Notes: generated by a model not told the origin, from the sequence alone. A DNA stretch of 64,000 nucleotides from Synechococcus sp. RS9916 (GCF_000153825.1 NZ_DS022299.1:709216-773215), one strand, 5' to 3'; shown: positions 54,241-63,997, counted from the stretch's first letter. Made by a program: numbers and translations.

Positions 54241-54660
54241 GTGAGCGAAACTCCAGCTAAAGCCACCCCAACTCCTGCTGAAAAACCGGCAAAGCCTCCC
54301 AAGCCGGAAGACAAGCCTTTTGATGCCTTCATTCAGGAGGATCTTCTGCCAGCTGTCCGCAAGGGCATCGTCGATCGCGGCATTACGCCCTCGGTGTTGG
54401 ATCTTCGCCAAGGGGAGCGCCCCGTTGTCGGCGGCAGCTGCTGGATGCTGTACGGCGAACTGCCTCCGGGTCGGCGCTTCTGGCTCTGTTTCTCCGAACC
54501 ATCCATCGGCGCTGACAAGACCATCGCCCTGGCTGACCCAGGGACCGACGCCAGCCTGTTGGAGTCGTTTCTGATCGATGAGAAACGCATGAGCCTGGCG
54601 CTCCTTCAGTCGCGGCTGTTGCAACGTCTCAATGGTCAGAAATGGCTGGGAGGCAACTGA
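54241..54660 (+). CDS. DUF2996 family protein
   Basis: A 139-residue DUF2996 protein, a family of cyanobacteria and plastids with unknown role. The N-terminal 35 residues are Ala/Pro/Lys-rich and disordered; the conserved part is PFDAFIQEDLLPAVRKGI through DEKRMSLALLQSRLLQRL. The start is GTG at 54241, with GAAGGA six bases upstream; the longer frame to 54199 lacks such a site. Confidence 0.78.
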   Translation: MSETPAKATPTPAEKPAKPPKPEDKPFDAFIQEDLLPAVRKGIVDRGITPSVLDLRQGERPVVGGSCWMLYGELPPGRRFWLCFSEPSIGADKTIALADPGTDASLLESFLIDEKRMSLALLQSRLLQRLNGQKWLGGN

Positions 54661-54728
54661 CGCTTAACACGACCACCCGGCCTCTGCCGCAAGGCGCCTA
54701 CATTGGTCACCACTGAAGATCAGATCCG

Positions 54729-55811
54729 ATGGTGCCCCCCACCGCCGTCAGCGAAGCCGCAGCACCGGGTTCCGCCGTTGCCGTCAAGGACCCGGTGAAG
54801 GACACGATCCTGACGCCGCGCTTTTACACCACCGACTTCGATGCGATGGCGGCGATGGACCTCCGTCCGAACGAGGCCGAGCTTGAAGCCATCTGTGAAG
54901 AGTTCCGCAAGGACTACAACCGTCACCACTTCGTTCGCAACGAGGAATTTGAAGGTGCCGCCGACAAGCTCGATCCCAAGACTCGCGAAGTCTTCGTCGA
55001 GTTCTTGGAGCAGAGCTGCACCTCTGAATTCTCCGGGTTCCTTCTTTACAAGGAATTGAGCCGCCGGATCAAAACCAAGAACCCCCTTCTGGCCGAGTGT
55101 TTTGCTCACATGGCCCGTGATGAAGCCCGCCATGCAGGCTTCCTCAACAAGTCGATGAGCGACTTTGGGCTGCAGTTGGATCTCGGTTTTCTAACGGCCA
55201 ACAAGAAGTACACCTTCTTCAAACCGAAGTTCATCTTCTACGCCACCTATCTGTCCGAAAAGATCGGCTACTGGCGTTATATCGCCATCTTCCGCCACCT
55301 CGAAAAAAATCCTGACAGCAAGATCTTCCCGATCTTCAATTTCTTCGAGAACTGGTGTCAGGACGAAAATCGTCATGGCGACTTCTTTGACGCCCTGATG
55401 AAGGCGCAGCCCGACACTGTGCGTGGATTCAGGGCTCGTCTTTGGTGCCGCTTCTTCCTTCTGGCCGTCTTCGCCACCATGTACGTGCGTGATGTCGCCC
55501 GTAAAGAGTTCTATGAAGCCCTTGGTCTCGACGCCCGCGAATACGACCGCATGGTGATCGACAAGACCAACGAAACATCGGCACGGGTCTTCCCTGTTGT
55601 CCTCGACGTCAAGAACCCCAAATTCTGGGACGGCCTCGAGAACCTGGTGAACAACAACGCAGCCCTCGCTGCTGCTGACGCCAGCGGAGCTCCTGCTCCT
55701 GTGAAGCTGATCCGCAAGCTTCCCCATTTCGCAGCCAATGCGCTGCAAATGGCGTCCCTGTTCTTCATGGCCCCTGTGCGCAGCGAGAACTACCAACCGG
55801 CGGTGCGCTGA
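54729..55811 (+). CDS. acsF: Mg-protoporphyrin IX monomethyl ester oxidative cyclase
   Basis: A 360-residue diiron enzyme that forms the fifth ring of chlorophyll from Mg-protoporphyrin IX monomethyl ester using oxygen. Diiron-ligand segments are [23 protein letters not shown] and [11 protein letters not shown] (ExxH motifs). The N-terminal 25 residues are Ala/Pro-rich and variable. It works with Ycf54, not seen here. A TACATT -10-like element lies at 54699-54704, 25 bases before the start. A strong terminator follows it. Confidence 0.96.
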   Translation: MVPPTAVSEAAAPGSAVAVKDPVKDTILTPRFYTTDFDAMAAMDLRPNEAELEAICEEFRKDYNRHHFVRNEEFEGAADKLDPKTREVFVEFLEQSCTSEFSGFLLYKELSRRIKTKNPLLAECFAHMARDEARHAGFLNKSMSDFGLQLDLGFLTANKKYTFFKPKFIFYATYLSEKIGYWRYIAIFRHLEKNPDSKIFPIFNFFENWCQDENRHGDFFDALMKAQPDTVRGFRARLWCRFFLLAVFATMYVRDVARKEFYEALGLDAREYDRMVIDKTNETSARVFPVVLDVKNPKFWDGLENLVNNNAALAAADASGAPAPVKLIRKLPHFAANALQMASLFFMAPVRSENYQPAVR

Positions 55812-55833
55812 TCGCTGCACCGACGCATTCATC

Positions 55834-55860
55834 AATGCCCGGCGAAGGCCGGGCATTTTT
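55834..55860 (+). terminator. intrinsic terminator after acsF
   Basis: TGCCCGGC-GAAG-GCCGGGCA, an 8-bp stem extended by AA/TT, is followed by a T-run (ATTTTTG). It lies 23 bases after the acsF stop. The open frame of the next gene begins inside it, but its true start is later. Confidence 0.9.
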
Positions 55861-55885
55861 GTGTTCAGTTCTCCATAATCGAAGC

Positions 55886-57349
55886 TTGTCGCAAGCGGAC
55901 GGTTTGGTCGCATCCCATCCAGCGGAACGCCATGACCTTGGGCTTGATCCCGGTCAGACGCAATGGAAATCACGGCTGGAAGCCCTGTTGGGAGAAGGGG
56001 CTCGGGCTGGGGCCGACCTGGTGGAGGTGTTTCTGGAACGCACCGATCACATCGGTGTTTTGGCTGAACAGGACACGATCACCAGTGTCAGCCCTGCCTT
56101 TGGCATGGGTGCTGGCATCCGCGTGTTCAAAGGCCACCGTGATGGCTTTGTCAGCACCAATGATTTGAGCGATGCCGGCCTGCTGCTGGCCCTCGATCAG
56201 GCTCTGGCCATGCTCAGTCTTGAACGCAACGCTGCGGCATCACTCAAGGCGTTCGAGGGATTGAAGCCCTTACGGGATTTCGCGATCGATAAACATCAGT
56301 GGTTGTCCCAGTCGCCTGATCTGGCCACCAGCACCGCATTGCTGCTCCAGGGCACCAATCTTCTGGAACGCCACGGCAAACACCTTGATGTGCGCCGTGG
56401 CTCCTACTCCAGAGACTGGCAGGAGGTGCTTGTCGCTGCAAGTGATGGAACCTTCGGGCACGACATTCGTTTGCACCAATCCAGCGGTCTGAGCGTGCTC
56501 GCTGCCGACGGTGAACATCGCGCCAGCATCGGCCGCCGTTACGGAACGACGGATCGCCCCGATGATCTGCGCAACTGGGATGTCGAGTCCAGCGCCATCG
56601 AGGTCTGCAGCAGTGCAGCCAAGATGCTCTACGCCGACTACGTCGATGGTGGGCAGATGCCCGTGGTCCTGGCCAACCGCTTCGGCGGGGTGATTTTCCA
56701 CGAAGCCTGCGGACACTTGCTGGAAACCACTCAGGTGGAACGCGGGACCACCCCTTTCGCCGACCAGGTTGGTGAAGCGATTGCACACTCAGCAGTCACC
56801 GCCATCGATGAAGGGTTAAGTGCCGGAGCCTTCGGTTCGATCTCCATGGATGACGAGGGCATGGAATCAGAGCGCACCGTTTTGATTGAAAACGGCGTTC
56901 TCAAGCGATTCCTCAGCGATCGAGCAGGAGAAATGCGCACGGGTCATGCACGCACTGGAAGCGGCCGTCGTCAGAGCCACGGCTTCGCTGCGGCCAGCAG
57001 GATGCGCAACACCTACATCGCCGCTGGTCCCCACAAGCCGGAGGACCTGATCAGTTCGATCGACAAGGGCCTTTACTGCAAATCCATGGGGGGCGGAAGC
57101 GTCGGCGCCACTGGTCAGTTCAATTTCTCCGTGGAGGAGGGTTACTTGATTGAAAACGGACAGCTCGGCCAACCCGTGAAAGGCGCCACCTTGATCGGTG
57201 AAGCCAAAGAAGTGATGCCCCGCATTTCCATGTGCGCCGATGATCTCGACCTGGCCGCTGGGTACTGCGGATCCGTGAGCGGCAGCATCTTCGTCACCGT
57301 GGGGCAGCCCCACATCAAGGTTGATTCCATCACTGTCGGAGGCCGCTGA
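55886..57349 (+). CDS. tldD: TldD-type metalloprotease
   Basis: About 487 residues. The zinc motif HEACGH is present (VIFHEACGHLLE), as are ADLVEVFLERT, DEGMESERTVLIENGVLKRFL and YIAAGPHKPEDLISSI. TldD and its partner TldE form a heterodimer that degrades or trims peptides, known from microcin B17 maturation and CcdA turnover. The start is uncertain because there is no ATG or GTG; TTG at 55886 (SQADGLVASHP) or TTG at 55904 are the candidates. The partner gene follows 3 bases after its stop. Confidence 0.9.
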   Translation: MSQADGLVASHPAERHDLGLDPGQTQWKSRLEALLGEGARAGADLVEVFLERTDHIGVLAEQDTITSVSPAFGMGAGIRVFKGHRDGFVSTNDLSDAGLLLALDQALAMLSLERNAAASLKAFEGLKPLRDFAIDKHQWLSQSPDLATSTALLLQGTNLLERHGKHLDVRRGSYSRDWQEVLVAASDGTFGHDIRLHQSSGLSVLAADGEHRASIGRRYGTTDRPDDLRNWDVESSAIEVCSSAAKMLYADYVDGGQMPVVLANRFGGVIFHEACGHLLETTQVERGTTPFADQVGEAIAHSAVTAIDEGLSAGAFGSISMDDEGMESERTVLIENGVLKRFLSDRAGEMRTGHARTGSGRRQSHGFAAASRMRNTYIAAGPHKPEDLISSIDKGLYCKSMGGGSVGATGQFNFSVEEGYLIENGQLGQPVKGATLIGEAKEVMPRISMCADDLDLAAGYCGSVSGSIFVTVGQPHIKVDSITVGGR

Positions 57350-57351
57350 AC

Positions 57352-58740
57352 ATGACCACCACACCCTCGACTGCAGCATCTACGCCCCTCAACGTGCATG
57401 CGTTGCGCGATCAACTTCATGCGCTGGCCAAGCGCGACGGCATCCAGCGTTGGGATCTGGGAGCCAGTTGCAGCACCAATGCTTCGGTGCAGGTGGATCG
57501 AGGCGAAGCCAAACAGATGAAGGCATCGCAGCGCAGTTCCATCACGGTGCGCGTCTGGAATGAGGCAGGCCTTGTTGGCATCACAAGCACCTCGGATCTG
57601 TCCCAGTCAGGCCTCGAAAAAGCACTGACGGGAGCGAAAGAAGCCAGTCGTTTTGGCAATGCTGATGACGTACCCGGCTTCTCCCCTCTGGCGACAGCAC
57701 CGATCCCTGAGCTGGACCGGCCCCTTCAACCTGCCCAGGGGATTCAGACCCTGCTTACGCGCCTCAAAGCTGCCGAGCATGATCTGCTGGCCCATCACAA
57801 GGCCATCGAAACGGTCCCTTACAACGGATTGAGTGAGGGCAGCAGTGAGCGCATCTACCTGAACAGCGACGGCGCCCTGCGCCAGATGCAACGCACCCAA
57901 GCCAGCCTCTACCTCTATGCCCGTGCCGAAGAAGCAGGGCGCAAGCCGCGCAGTGGTGGCGCTGTTCGCGTGGCCCTCGGCAGTCAGGGACTGGATGTTC
58001 AGGGATGTGTTGAAGAGGCAGCCCAGCGCACCATCAGCCATCTCAACTACCAAGCGATTGACACCGGTCGCTATCTGATCTGCTTCACCCCTGAGGCCTT
58101 TCTCGACCTGCTTGGTGCATTCAGCAGCCTGGTGAACGCCCGCGCGGTACTCGATGGGGTCAGCCTCAGTCAGGTCGAATCCCTCGGCACCTCAGTGGCC
58201 GTTCCGTTCTTCTCCCTGCACGACAACGGTCTGCATCCCGGTCACGTCGGCGCCGCACCCTTTGATGGAGAGGGGACACCGACACAACGTCTGTGCCTGA
58301 TTCACAACGGCCGGTTGGAGAGCTTCCTGCATTCGGAAGCCACAGCCCGCCGTTTCGGCGTGGCCCCCACGGGTCATGCGGGCCTTGGCGCCAAGGTGTC
58401 GGTTGGTCCTGACTGGTTTGAAGTGGGCACCAGTGAGGGAACCAGCAGTGGAACCACCCATCTGCACCATGCCACCACAACAGAACCTTTCGTGCTGATC
58501 GAAAGCCTCAATGCCCTCCATGCCGGGGTGAAGGCCAGCCAGGGGTCGTTCTCGCTTCCATTTGATGGCTGGCTGGTGCGCGGAGGTGAACGCATCTCGG
58601 TGGAATCAGCCACCGTTGCGGGTGATATCCGCGAGGTTCTCAATGGCATCGTGCATCTTGAAGCCGATGCCAAGGTGACGCACCAGGGCGTCTGCCCCCA
58701 TGTCTGGGTGGATGGACTGGCCATCACCGGTGAGGCCTGA
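57352..58740 (+). CDS. pmbA: TldE/PmbA-type subunit
   Basis: A 462-residue TldE/PmbA protein. It shares the fold of TldD (SLYLYARAEEAG, VSVGPDWFEVGTSEGTSSG, ATTTEPFVLIESLNALHAGV) but lacks the HExxxH zinc motif, as in the non-catalytic partner of the heterodimer. It is encoded directly after tldD, so the two are probably made in equal amounts. The N-terminus begins MTTTPSTAAS. Confidence 0.9.
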   Translation: MTTTPSTAASTPLNVHALRDQLHALAKRDGIQRWDLGASCSTNASVQVDRGEAKQMKASQRSSITVRVWNEAGLVGITSTSDLSQSGLEKALTGAKEASRFGNADDVPGFSPLATAPIPELDRPLQPAQGIQTLLTRLKAAEHDLLAHHKAIETVPYNGLSEGSSERIYLNSDGALRQMQRTQASLYLYARAEEAGRKPRSGGAVRVALGSQGLDVQGCVEEAAQRTISHLNYQAIDTGRYLICFTPEAFLDLLGAFSSLVNARAVLDGVSLSQVESLGTSVAVPFFSLHDNGLHPGHVGAAPFDGEGTPTQRLCLIHNGRLESFLHSEATARRFGVAPTGHAGLGAKVSVGPDWFEVGTSEGTSSGTTHLHHATTTEPFVLIESLNALHAGVKASQGSFSLPFDGWLVRGGERISVESATVAGDIREVLNGIVHLEADAKVTHQGVCPHVWVDGLAITGEA

Positions 58741-58761
58741 GCTCAAGCGCAAGATCCTGCT

Positions 58762-59805
58762 GTGAAGATCCTTTATTGGGGCACCCCTGCCTATGCGGTG
58801 CCCACCCTTCAGGCCCTTCATCAGGCTGGTCACGCCATCGTTGGCGTTGTGACGCAGCCCGATCGCCGACGGGGACGGGGGAAACAACTGGTGCCCTCGC
58901 CCGTGAAAACAGCGGCCCTCGAGCTGGGCATCCCTGTGTTCACCCCCGAACGGATTCGCAAGGAGCCTGACTGCCAAGCCGAGCTGGCACGATTGGGCGC
59001 TGATTGTTCGGTGGTGGTGGCTTTTGGCCAAATTCTCCCCAAAGACGTGCTGGAACAACCGCCTCTTGGTTGCTGGAACGGCCACGGTTCCTTGCTGCCT
59101 CGTTGGCGAGGAGCGGGCCCAATCCAGTGGTCCTTGATGGAAGGAGACGAGGCAACGGGGGTTGGGGTGATGGCCATGGAGGAAGGGCTGGACACCGGTC
59201 CTGTGTTGCTGGAAGAAGCCCTGCCGATCGGGGTGCGTGAAAACGCGGAATCCCTGGCGTCACGGCTCAGTCAATTGACGGCTGAGCTGATGGTCAAAGC
59301 CATGCCGCTGATCGAAGCCGCGGGTCCCGGTCCGGAGCATGAGCGCCTTGCCCGTCTGAACGTCCGCCCACAAACCGAGCCCAGCAGTTACGCCCGCATG
59401 TTGGCCAAAGAGGATTTCCAGATCAACTGGAACCGCTCAGCTCTGGCCATTCATCGGCAGGTGATGGGGCTCTATCCCGGTGCCACCACGCACTGGAAAG
59501 GCAAACGTCTCAAAGTGATGGTCACTGAACCATTGATCAAGCGTCTCTCCGACCACTTGAGTTCAGAAGCAGCGGCTCTGGCGGAGCAATGGGGTCTCTC
59601 GGCTGGCGAAACGCCAGACCCCTCCATTCATCCAGGCCAGGTGCTTGCCGTTGTGCCGGATCAGGGCTTGGTGGTGGCCTCCCAAGGCTGTCCACTTCTG
59701 GTGAAGGAAGCCCAATTGGAGGGCAAATCCCGGAGTCAAGGGGCACAACTGCTCCAGCAGTTGCAGGCCTGCGAAGGGGATCGCCTTGGCCTAAGCGATC
59801 AATAG
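58762..59805 (+). CDS. fmt: methionyl-tRNA formyltransferase
   Basis: A 347-residue Fmt. It formylates initiator Met-tRNA using 10-formyltetrahydrofolate. The motifs are ILYWGTPAYAVPTLQAL, CWNGHGSLLPRWRGAGPIQW (the HGSLLP catalytic region), and EEGLDTGPVLLEEAL; the C-terminal OB-like domain binds the tRNA. The start is GTG at 58762. It converges with the J-domain gene with a 15-base overlap. Metabolically it links to metG and metH in this window. Confidence 0.95.
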   Translation: MKILYWGTPAYAVPTLQALHQAGHAIVGVVTQPDRRRGRGKQLVPSPVKTAALELGIPVFTPERIRKEPDCQAELARLGADCSVVVAFGQILPKDVLEQPPLGCWNGHGSLLPRWRGAGPIQWSLMEGDEATGVGVMAMEEGLDTGPVLLEEALPIGVRENAESLASRLSQLTAELMVKAMPLIEAAGPGPEHERLARLNVRPQTEPSSYARMLAKEDFQINWNRSALAIHRQVMGLYPGATTHWKGKRLKVMVTEPLIKRLSDHLSSEAAALAEQWGLSAGETPDPSIHPGQVLAVVPDQGLVVASQGCPLLVKEAQLEGKSRSQGAQLLQQLQACEGDRLGLSDQ

Positions 59806-60624
59806 TTGATAGGCGTCATTGACACGACGGAATGCATCGGCGGATCCCCCCATGTCGGGGTGGTGCTGCTTCACAAGACGGCGGTGGGCCTGCTTGATCC
59901 GATCGCGGCTGGCGCCCCAGCTCAACTCAAGAGCGGCATAGGCCGCCACGCGGCGAGGATCAGCACCACGTGGAGCGCCAACGTTGTGATGGTGGTCTGA
60001 CGAAGCCTGTTCAGACGACTGATCATCAGCCCGACGATCCGTACGGCGCTGATCACTGCGCGTGCGCCGTCCACCCTGGCGCCGGGCCAGTCGTTGGCGA
60101 AGCTCGGCGACCACACGCGCTGGGTCTTCATCAAGCCATTCATTGGTGCGCACCCCATACAAAGCGAAGGCCGCCAAAACGGCCCAATGTTTCTTGGTTG
60201 TCGGGGTACCAATTGCATCGAACAAGTCACGTCCCAACCCCGGCAACAACCGATCAAGACGCTGCTGAAGGGTGAGATTGGCGTGGAAACTTTGGCGGTT
60301 GAGCTGATCCACCAACTCCACTAATCCCTTCTGGCGCAGCACGGACCAGCCAGGTTGGCCCGCTAGAAGCTCACCCCAGTTCTCCACCTGCCGGGCATTG
60401 ACGCGAGCCGGTTCGGGTTCGCCTTGCGAGCCCTGCCAGCCCCAAGCCTGGCCACGGAAGGGCTGAGGATCTCGGCGCGCACTGCGTTCAAGCCGCTCCA
60501 GCTGTAAACGGAGGTGGCGCACTTCCCTGCGCAAGGCTTCATTTTCCGCCAGCAGCGTCTCAACATTGCTGGTGACCTCGCGGGCACGGGGCTCCGATGA
60601 CCAGCGTCGTGGATCAAAGCCCAT
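59791..60624 (-). CDS. J-domain protein with N-terminal coiled coil
   Basis: A 277-residue protein. A coiled coil is predicted near 18-50 (VETLLAENEALRREVRHLRL), followed by a helical middle (LRQKGLVELVDQLNRQ), a basic linker (RRQGGRRTRSDQRRTD), and a C-terminal J-domain (about 222-277) with HPD (VKQHHPDMGG). Like the product of 18905-19975 it lacks G/F and zinc-finger regions, so it is a class C J-protein that recruits DnaK to a particular partner. The partner is unknown. It sits beside the DEAD-box gene on the same strand. Confidence 0.82.
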   Translation of the reverse strand: MGFDPRRWSSEPRAREVTSNVETLLAENEALRREVRHLRLQLERLERSARRDPQPFRGQAWGWQGSQGEPEPARVNARQVENWGELLAGQPGWSVLRQKGLVELVDQLNRQSFHANLTLQQRLDRLLPGLGRDLFDAIGTPTTKKHWAVLAAFALYGVRTNEWLDEDPARVVAELRQRLARRQGGRRTRSDQRRTDRRADDQSSEQASSDHHHNVGAPRGADPRRVAAYAALELSWGASRDRIKQAHRRLVKQHHPDMGGSADAFRRVNDAYQLLIA

Positions 60625-60642
60625 GCGCAGTTCAGTGAACGA

Positions 60643-61992
60643 TCAGCGTTGAGGGGGGCGCCCGGAGCGCTTGGGACGACCGGATGCAGAGCGCGAGGAT
60701 CCACCCCTTGACCCGCCACCACCACGATTACGTTCGTGATGATTACGGGTCGGCCCTCCCCCACGGGGAGAGCGTCGCCCACGGCCTCCACTGAGATCGA
60801 GGGGTGGAGCGTCAAGAACAGTGGGTTCAAAACCGGGAACCAGCACCTTCTCAAGCGATTCACGGGTGGTGCGTTCAATTGCTTTGAGCAGCAGTGCCTC
60901 CTCTGCTGCAACGAGGGAGATCGCATGGCCACATTCACCGGCACGACCGGTGCGGCCGATGCGATGCACATAGTCCTCCGCCACGTTGGGTAAATCCAGA
61001 TTCACCACATGGGGTAGCTGCTGGATATCGATCCCGCGGGCGGCGATGTCGGTCGCCACCAACACGCGCACCGATCCATCCTTGAAGCCCTGAAGGGCAC
61101 GGGTGCGTGCACCTTGGCTTTTGTTGCCGTGGATCGCAGCAGCGACAAGTCCTTCGTTGGTGAGCTTCTCCGCCACACGGTTGGCGCCATGTTTGGTTCT
61201 TGAGAACACCAGCACCTGCTGCCAGTCGTTCGAGCGGATCAGATGACTGAGCAGATCCGGTTTCCGCTTCATGTCACAGGGGTGCACCACCTGCTGAACC
61301 GTGCGTGCCGTCTGATTGGGCGGTGTGATCTGAATCTGAAGCGGATCATTGAGCAACCCGGTGGCCAACTTCCGGATGGATGGACTGAACGTGGCCGAGA
61401 AGAGAAGGTTTTGACGCCGCTCGGGGAGCCGCGACAACACGCGACGGATGTCGTGAATGAATCCCATGTCGAGCATGCGATCCGCTTCATCCAAAACGAG
61501 AAATTCGACCCGCTCGAAGCGAACTGCTCCCTGCTGATGCAGGTCTAGCAGGCGTCCGGGAGTCGCCACCAGCAAGTCAACTCCCTGTTGCAAGCGCTGG
61601 ATCTGGGGATTGATCTTCACGCCACCAAACACCACCTCACTGCGCAAGCGCAAATGACGGCTGTAGTCCCGCGCATTGTCGAGCACCTGGGCCGCCAGCT
61701 CACGGGTCGGTGTCAACACAAGTGCTCTGATCTGCCCGCGACCTGGCCGGGCCCCATGGCTGAGCGTTTCCAGCATGGGCAGGGTGAATCCCGCCGTTTT
61801 GCCGGTGCCGGTCTGGGCCGCTGCCATCAGATCTCTACCGCTAAGAACGGCCGGGATGGCTTGTTCCTGAATGGGAGATGGGGTGCTGTAGCCCTTCTCC
61901 CGCAGTGCCTGAAGCAGAGGGGCGCTCAAGCCCAGGTCGTCGAACGTTGCTTTGGCAGTTAGGGCAGAAGAAGCAGAAGCGGTGATGGTCAT
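60643..61992 (-). CDS. DEAD-box RNA helicase with basic RG-rich tail
   Basis: A 449-residue DEAD-box helicase. Motifs: Q motif region ([13 protein letters not shown]), [28 protein letters not shown], and [11 protein letters not shown]. The C-terminal 70 residues are Gly/Arg-rich ([20 protein letters not shown]), typical of RNA-remodelling tails. It resembles RhlE/CrhR types, with possible roles in cold response, ribosome assembly or RNA decay. The start at 61992 ([10 protein letters not shown]) is preferred. It is downstream of the 62.0-62.3 kb gene. Confidence 0.92.
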   Translation of the reverse strand: MTITASASSALTAKATFDDLGLSAPLLQALREKGYSTPSPIQEQAIPAVLSGRDLMAAAQTGTGKTAGFTLPMLETLSHGARPGRGQIRALVLTPTRELAAQVLDNARDYSRHLRLRSEVVFGGVKINPQIQRLQQGVDLLVATPGRLLDLHQQGAVRFERVEFLVLDEADRMLDMGFIHDIRRVLSRLPERRQNLLFSATFSPSIRKLATGLLNDPLQIQITPPNQTARTVQQVVHPCDMKRKPDLLSHLIRSNDWQQVLVFSRTKHGANRVAEKLTNEGLVAAAIHGNKSQGARTRALQGFKDGSVRVLVATDIAARGIDIQQLPHVVNLDLPNVAEDYVHRIGRTGRAGECGHAISLVAAEEALLLKAIERTTRESLEKVLVPGFEPTVLDAPPLDLSGGRGRRSPRGGGPTRNHHERNRGGGGSRGGSSRSASGRPKRSGRPPQR

Positions 61993-62047
61993 CAAGCGAT
62001 GACCGTTAACCCTAGGAGCTGGAGCGACCAGCTTGGATTGGGACTCT

Positions 62048-62266
62048 TCAGTGGCAACCGTAGAGGTGGTGCGCTTGCTGCCAGACCTCGTCAAGATCCT
62101 GATCAGAAAGCACGAGCGCCTGGGGATGCATCTGGGTCAACCAGGCACGGCGTTGGCCCCGTTGCTGCTGAGAAAAGAATTGGTCTTCCGCAGCCAGAAC
62201 CCGAAATTTGAGAAACTCCAGCAGGATCGCTCGAGATCGCAGCCGCTGAGAGTCGCTGATCTCCAT
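62048..62266 (-). CDS. conserved small helical protein, start uncertain
   Basis: About 72 residues from ATG 62266 ([20 protein letters not shown]) ending [10 protein letters not shown]. The sequence is helical and charged, and reads as coding. The reading frame continues upstream to a TTG at 62317, just after a stop. Another frame, 62271-62345, encodes a hydrophobic signal-like peptide; see the findings. No function is recognised. Confidence 0.55.
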   Translation of the reverse strand: MEISDSQRLRSRAILLEFLKFRVLAAEDQFFSQQQRGQRRAWLTQMHPQALVLSDQDLDEVWQQAHHLYGCH

Positions 62267-62270
62267 CAGG

Positions 62271-62345
62271 TCAGGACAGAGACGGTGCAGCACAGACCAG
62301 CGTTGCCGCGGTAGCAATCACGGTCCAACGAACGACTTGAGCCAT
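62271..62345 (-). CDS. possible 24-residue hydrophobic peptide or frameshifted N-terminus
   Basis: ATG 62345 opens MAQVVRWTVIATAATLVCAA followed by PSLS and a stop. It looks like a signal or membrane segment. It overlaps, in a different frame, the upstream part of the 62048-62266 gene. It may be a small gene, or the true N-terminus of that gene separated by one frame change. Confidence 0.3.
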   Translation of the reverse strand: MAQVVRWTVIATAATLVCAAPSLS

Positions 62346-62385
62346 CGTGATGACGAGAGTGTGTGGGTAGTTTTACCTAATAGCT

Positions 62386-62919
62386 TCAGGAGTGGAAGTC
62401 GTGAAGGCCACACCCGTCTGATTCAGGCACATCACCGCGATGCAACCTCAGACGCGAGGGATCGACTCCGAGTTCCACAACTCCGCCTGCAGGAAACGCA
62501 TCGATCCAAGGAGCCAACACTTCAAGAACCGATGACGGCTGCCAATGCCTGGCTTTGGTTTCGGGATGGGGGTAGTAAACCAACGCAGGCCAGCTGCGCC
62601 GTTGCTCCAGATCGCGAAGGTGAACCGACCAGAAGGAGAAGGTTTCCGGTGGATGGAGGTCTGTCCAGCACAAATTGGGAAAGTGATAGTCGGGTTGCTG
62701 CAGTGACCACCAAGCCGGTGCAACGGATAGGTTCAAGGTTCCGAGCCAGTAGGCACTGAGGTCCAAACCCAGAGCTGCAAAGAATGGGGCTTGCATCGCC
62801 AAGGTGCCCTGTGGATAAGGCGACGCGCTGCGCTGAGGATCGCTATTGGCAATACCAGAGGCCACACCATGGCCGTTCACGCGCTGACAGCGGTGCCAGC
62901 ACCAAGGATCCAACTCCAT
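62386..62919 (-). CDS. conserved protein, unknown function
   Basis: About 177 residues. The start at 62919 (MELDPWCWHRCQRVNGHGVA) sits in the ATGA overlap with the upstream gene. Conserved-looking phrases are YPQGTLAMQAPFF, YWLGTLNLSV and SFWSVHLRDLEQRRSWPALV. The two GTL phrases are slightly reminiscent of DUF120/CTP-dependent riboflavin kinases (PYPGTLN), but I cannot confirm this. Tryptophan-rich; no signal peptide. Confidence 0.6.
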   Translation of the reverse strand: MELDPWCWHRCQRVNGHGVASGIANSDPQRSASPYPQGTLAMQAPFFAALGLDLSAYWLGTLNLSVAPAWWSLQQPDYHFPNLCWTDLHPPETFSFWSVHLRDLEQRRSWPALVYYPHPETKARHWQPSSVLEVLAPWIDAFPAGGVVELGVDPSRLRLHRGDVPESDGCGLHDFHS

Positions 62920-63263
62920 CAACCCTGGCGAAGTTCGTAGTGGGTGCATTGCTCGCATGGGCCATCCGGGAGCACGGCACACCGCAGCAGGGGGCTTAAG
63001 GCATTGAAGCGGCAGCTTGGATCACCAATCACCCATCCATGGCGATAGCGGTTCGCATCGGCAGGCTGCTGTTGTTGCTTGACCAGCAACACCACAGAGG
63101 CGAGCTGGTAGCGACCGGAACGGAGGGAGTAACGATGACGCCGTTGCAGCACGAAATAACTGGCCGAGCCAAGCTCGAGCCAACGCCCGGGATGGGGCGT
63201 GTCTGCAAGGTCAATGCGATCAAGCAGTCGCTCGCTACCCGACTGACGTAACTCAACAAGCAT
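62919..63263 (-). CDS. DUF6464-like cyanobacterial protein
   Basis: A 114-residue protein with HRYSLRSGRYQLASVVLLVK, GWVIGDPSCRFNALSPLLRC and AVLPDGPCEQCTHYEL. The cysteine pattern in the last third (CRFNA, LLRC, GPCEQC) matches what I recall of DUF6464, a cyanobacterial family of unknown role, and could bind a metal. It is 2 bases downstream of the terC gene and overlaps the following gene by one base, so the three form an operon. Confidence 0.72.
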   Translation of the reverse strand: MLVELRQSGSERLLDRIDLADTPHPGRWLELGSASYFVLQRRHRYSLRSGRYQLASVVLLVKQQQQPADANRYRHGWVIGDPSCRFNALSPLLRCAVLPDGPCEQCTHYELRQG

Positions 63264-63265
63264 GG

Positions 63266-63997
63266 TCAGGCGGGTTCAGAAGCTGGAGGAATACGGGTGG
63301 AAAAGCCCCAAACCAGGAGTGCAATCACGCTGCTCAGCATTACCCATTCGGGAACATGAAGGGTGTTCAACAGCAAGGTGATCAACAGCTTGAAACCCAC
63401 CAAACCAACCGCCACATAACCGGCGGTCTCAAGCCGAGGGAAAATTTCCAACCAACGAACGAACAGGCCTGATGTAAAACGCAGGGCGATCACGCCAATT
63501 AAGGCGCCTGTCACCACCAGAATCAGTTGGTCGCTGATCGCAACCGCCGTCGCCACGCTGTCGACGGAAAAGGCCAGATCCGTTAGCGCCAAGGCCAATA
63601 CCGTGCGGAGCAGTGATCCAGCAGACGCCGATTCAGGGGTGCCGTCAGCGTCAATGTCATCACCGGAAGCGGCAGTTTTGGAGCGCAGATGGCCGATGAA
63701 CAACCACACCAGGTAGGCACCTGCGATCAGTTGAATCGGCTTAAAAGCCAAAATCCACTGCGCCATCAGGATCAAAGCAGTCCTGAGCGCGAAGGCCAGA
63801 CCAATGCCCAGGTTGAGAGCCTGACGCTCTCGCAATGGGTCTCGTTGATCACGCGCGATTGCCGCAAGGGCAATGGCGTTGTCAGCCGAAAGGATCAGCT
63901 CAAGTGCGACCAGCACGGGAAGCAAAGGCAAAAGCTCACCCCAGCGGTCGACGCCATCCAGAAGGGGAGTAAGGGATGGAAGTGCTGCTGAATCCAT
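63266..63997 (-). CDS. TerC family integral membrane protein
   Basis: A 243-residue, mostly hydrophobic TerC family member. The family motif ALELILSADNAIALAAIA is in the first helix region, and the mirror DLAFSVDSVATAVAI lies in the second half. About seven transmembrane helices. Family members handle metal (manganese) export or thylakoid membrane protein insertion; the exact role here is unknown. The start is ATG 63997, very close to the window edge; the gene is complete unless it starts further upstream. Confidence 0.85.
   Translation of the reverse strand: MDSAALPSLTPLLDGVDRWGELLPLLPVLVALELILSADNAIALAAIARDQRDPLRERQALNLGIGLAFALRTALILMAQWILAFKPIQLIAGAYLVWLFIGHLRSKTAASGDDIDADGTPESASAGSLLRTVLALALTDLAFSVDSVATAVAISDQLILVVTGALIGVIALRFTSGLFVRWLEIFPRLETAGYVAVGLVGFKLLITLLLNTLHVPEWVMLSSVIALLVWGFSTRIPPASEPA

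Noticed and set aside
55191-55973. Minus-strand frame of 260 residues across acsF and its terminator
   Set aside because: It runs through a strong terminator hairpin and is antisense to conserved diiron motifs.
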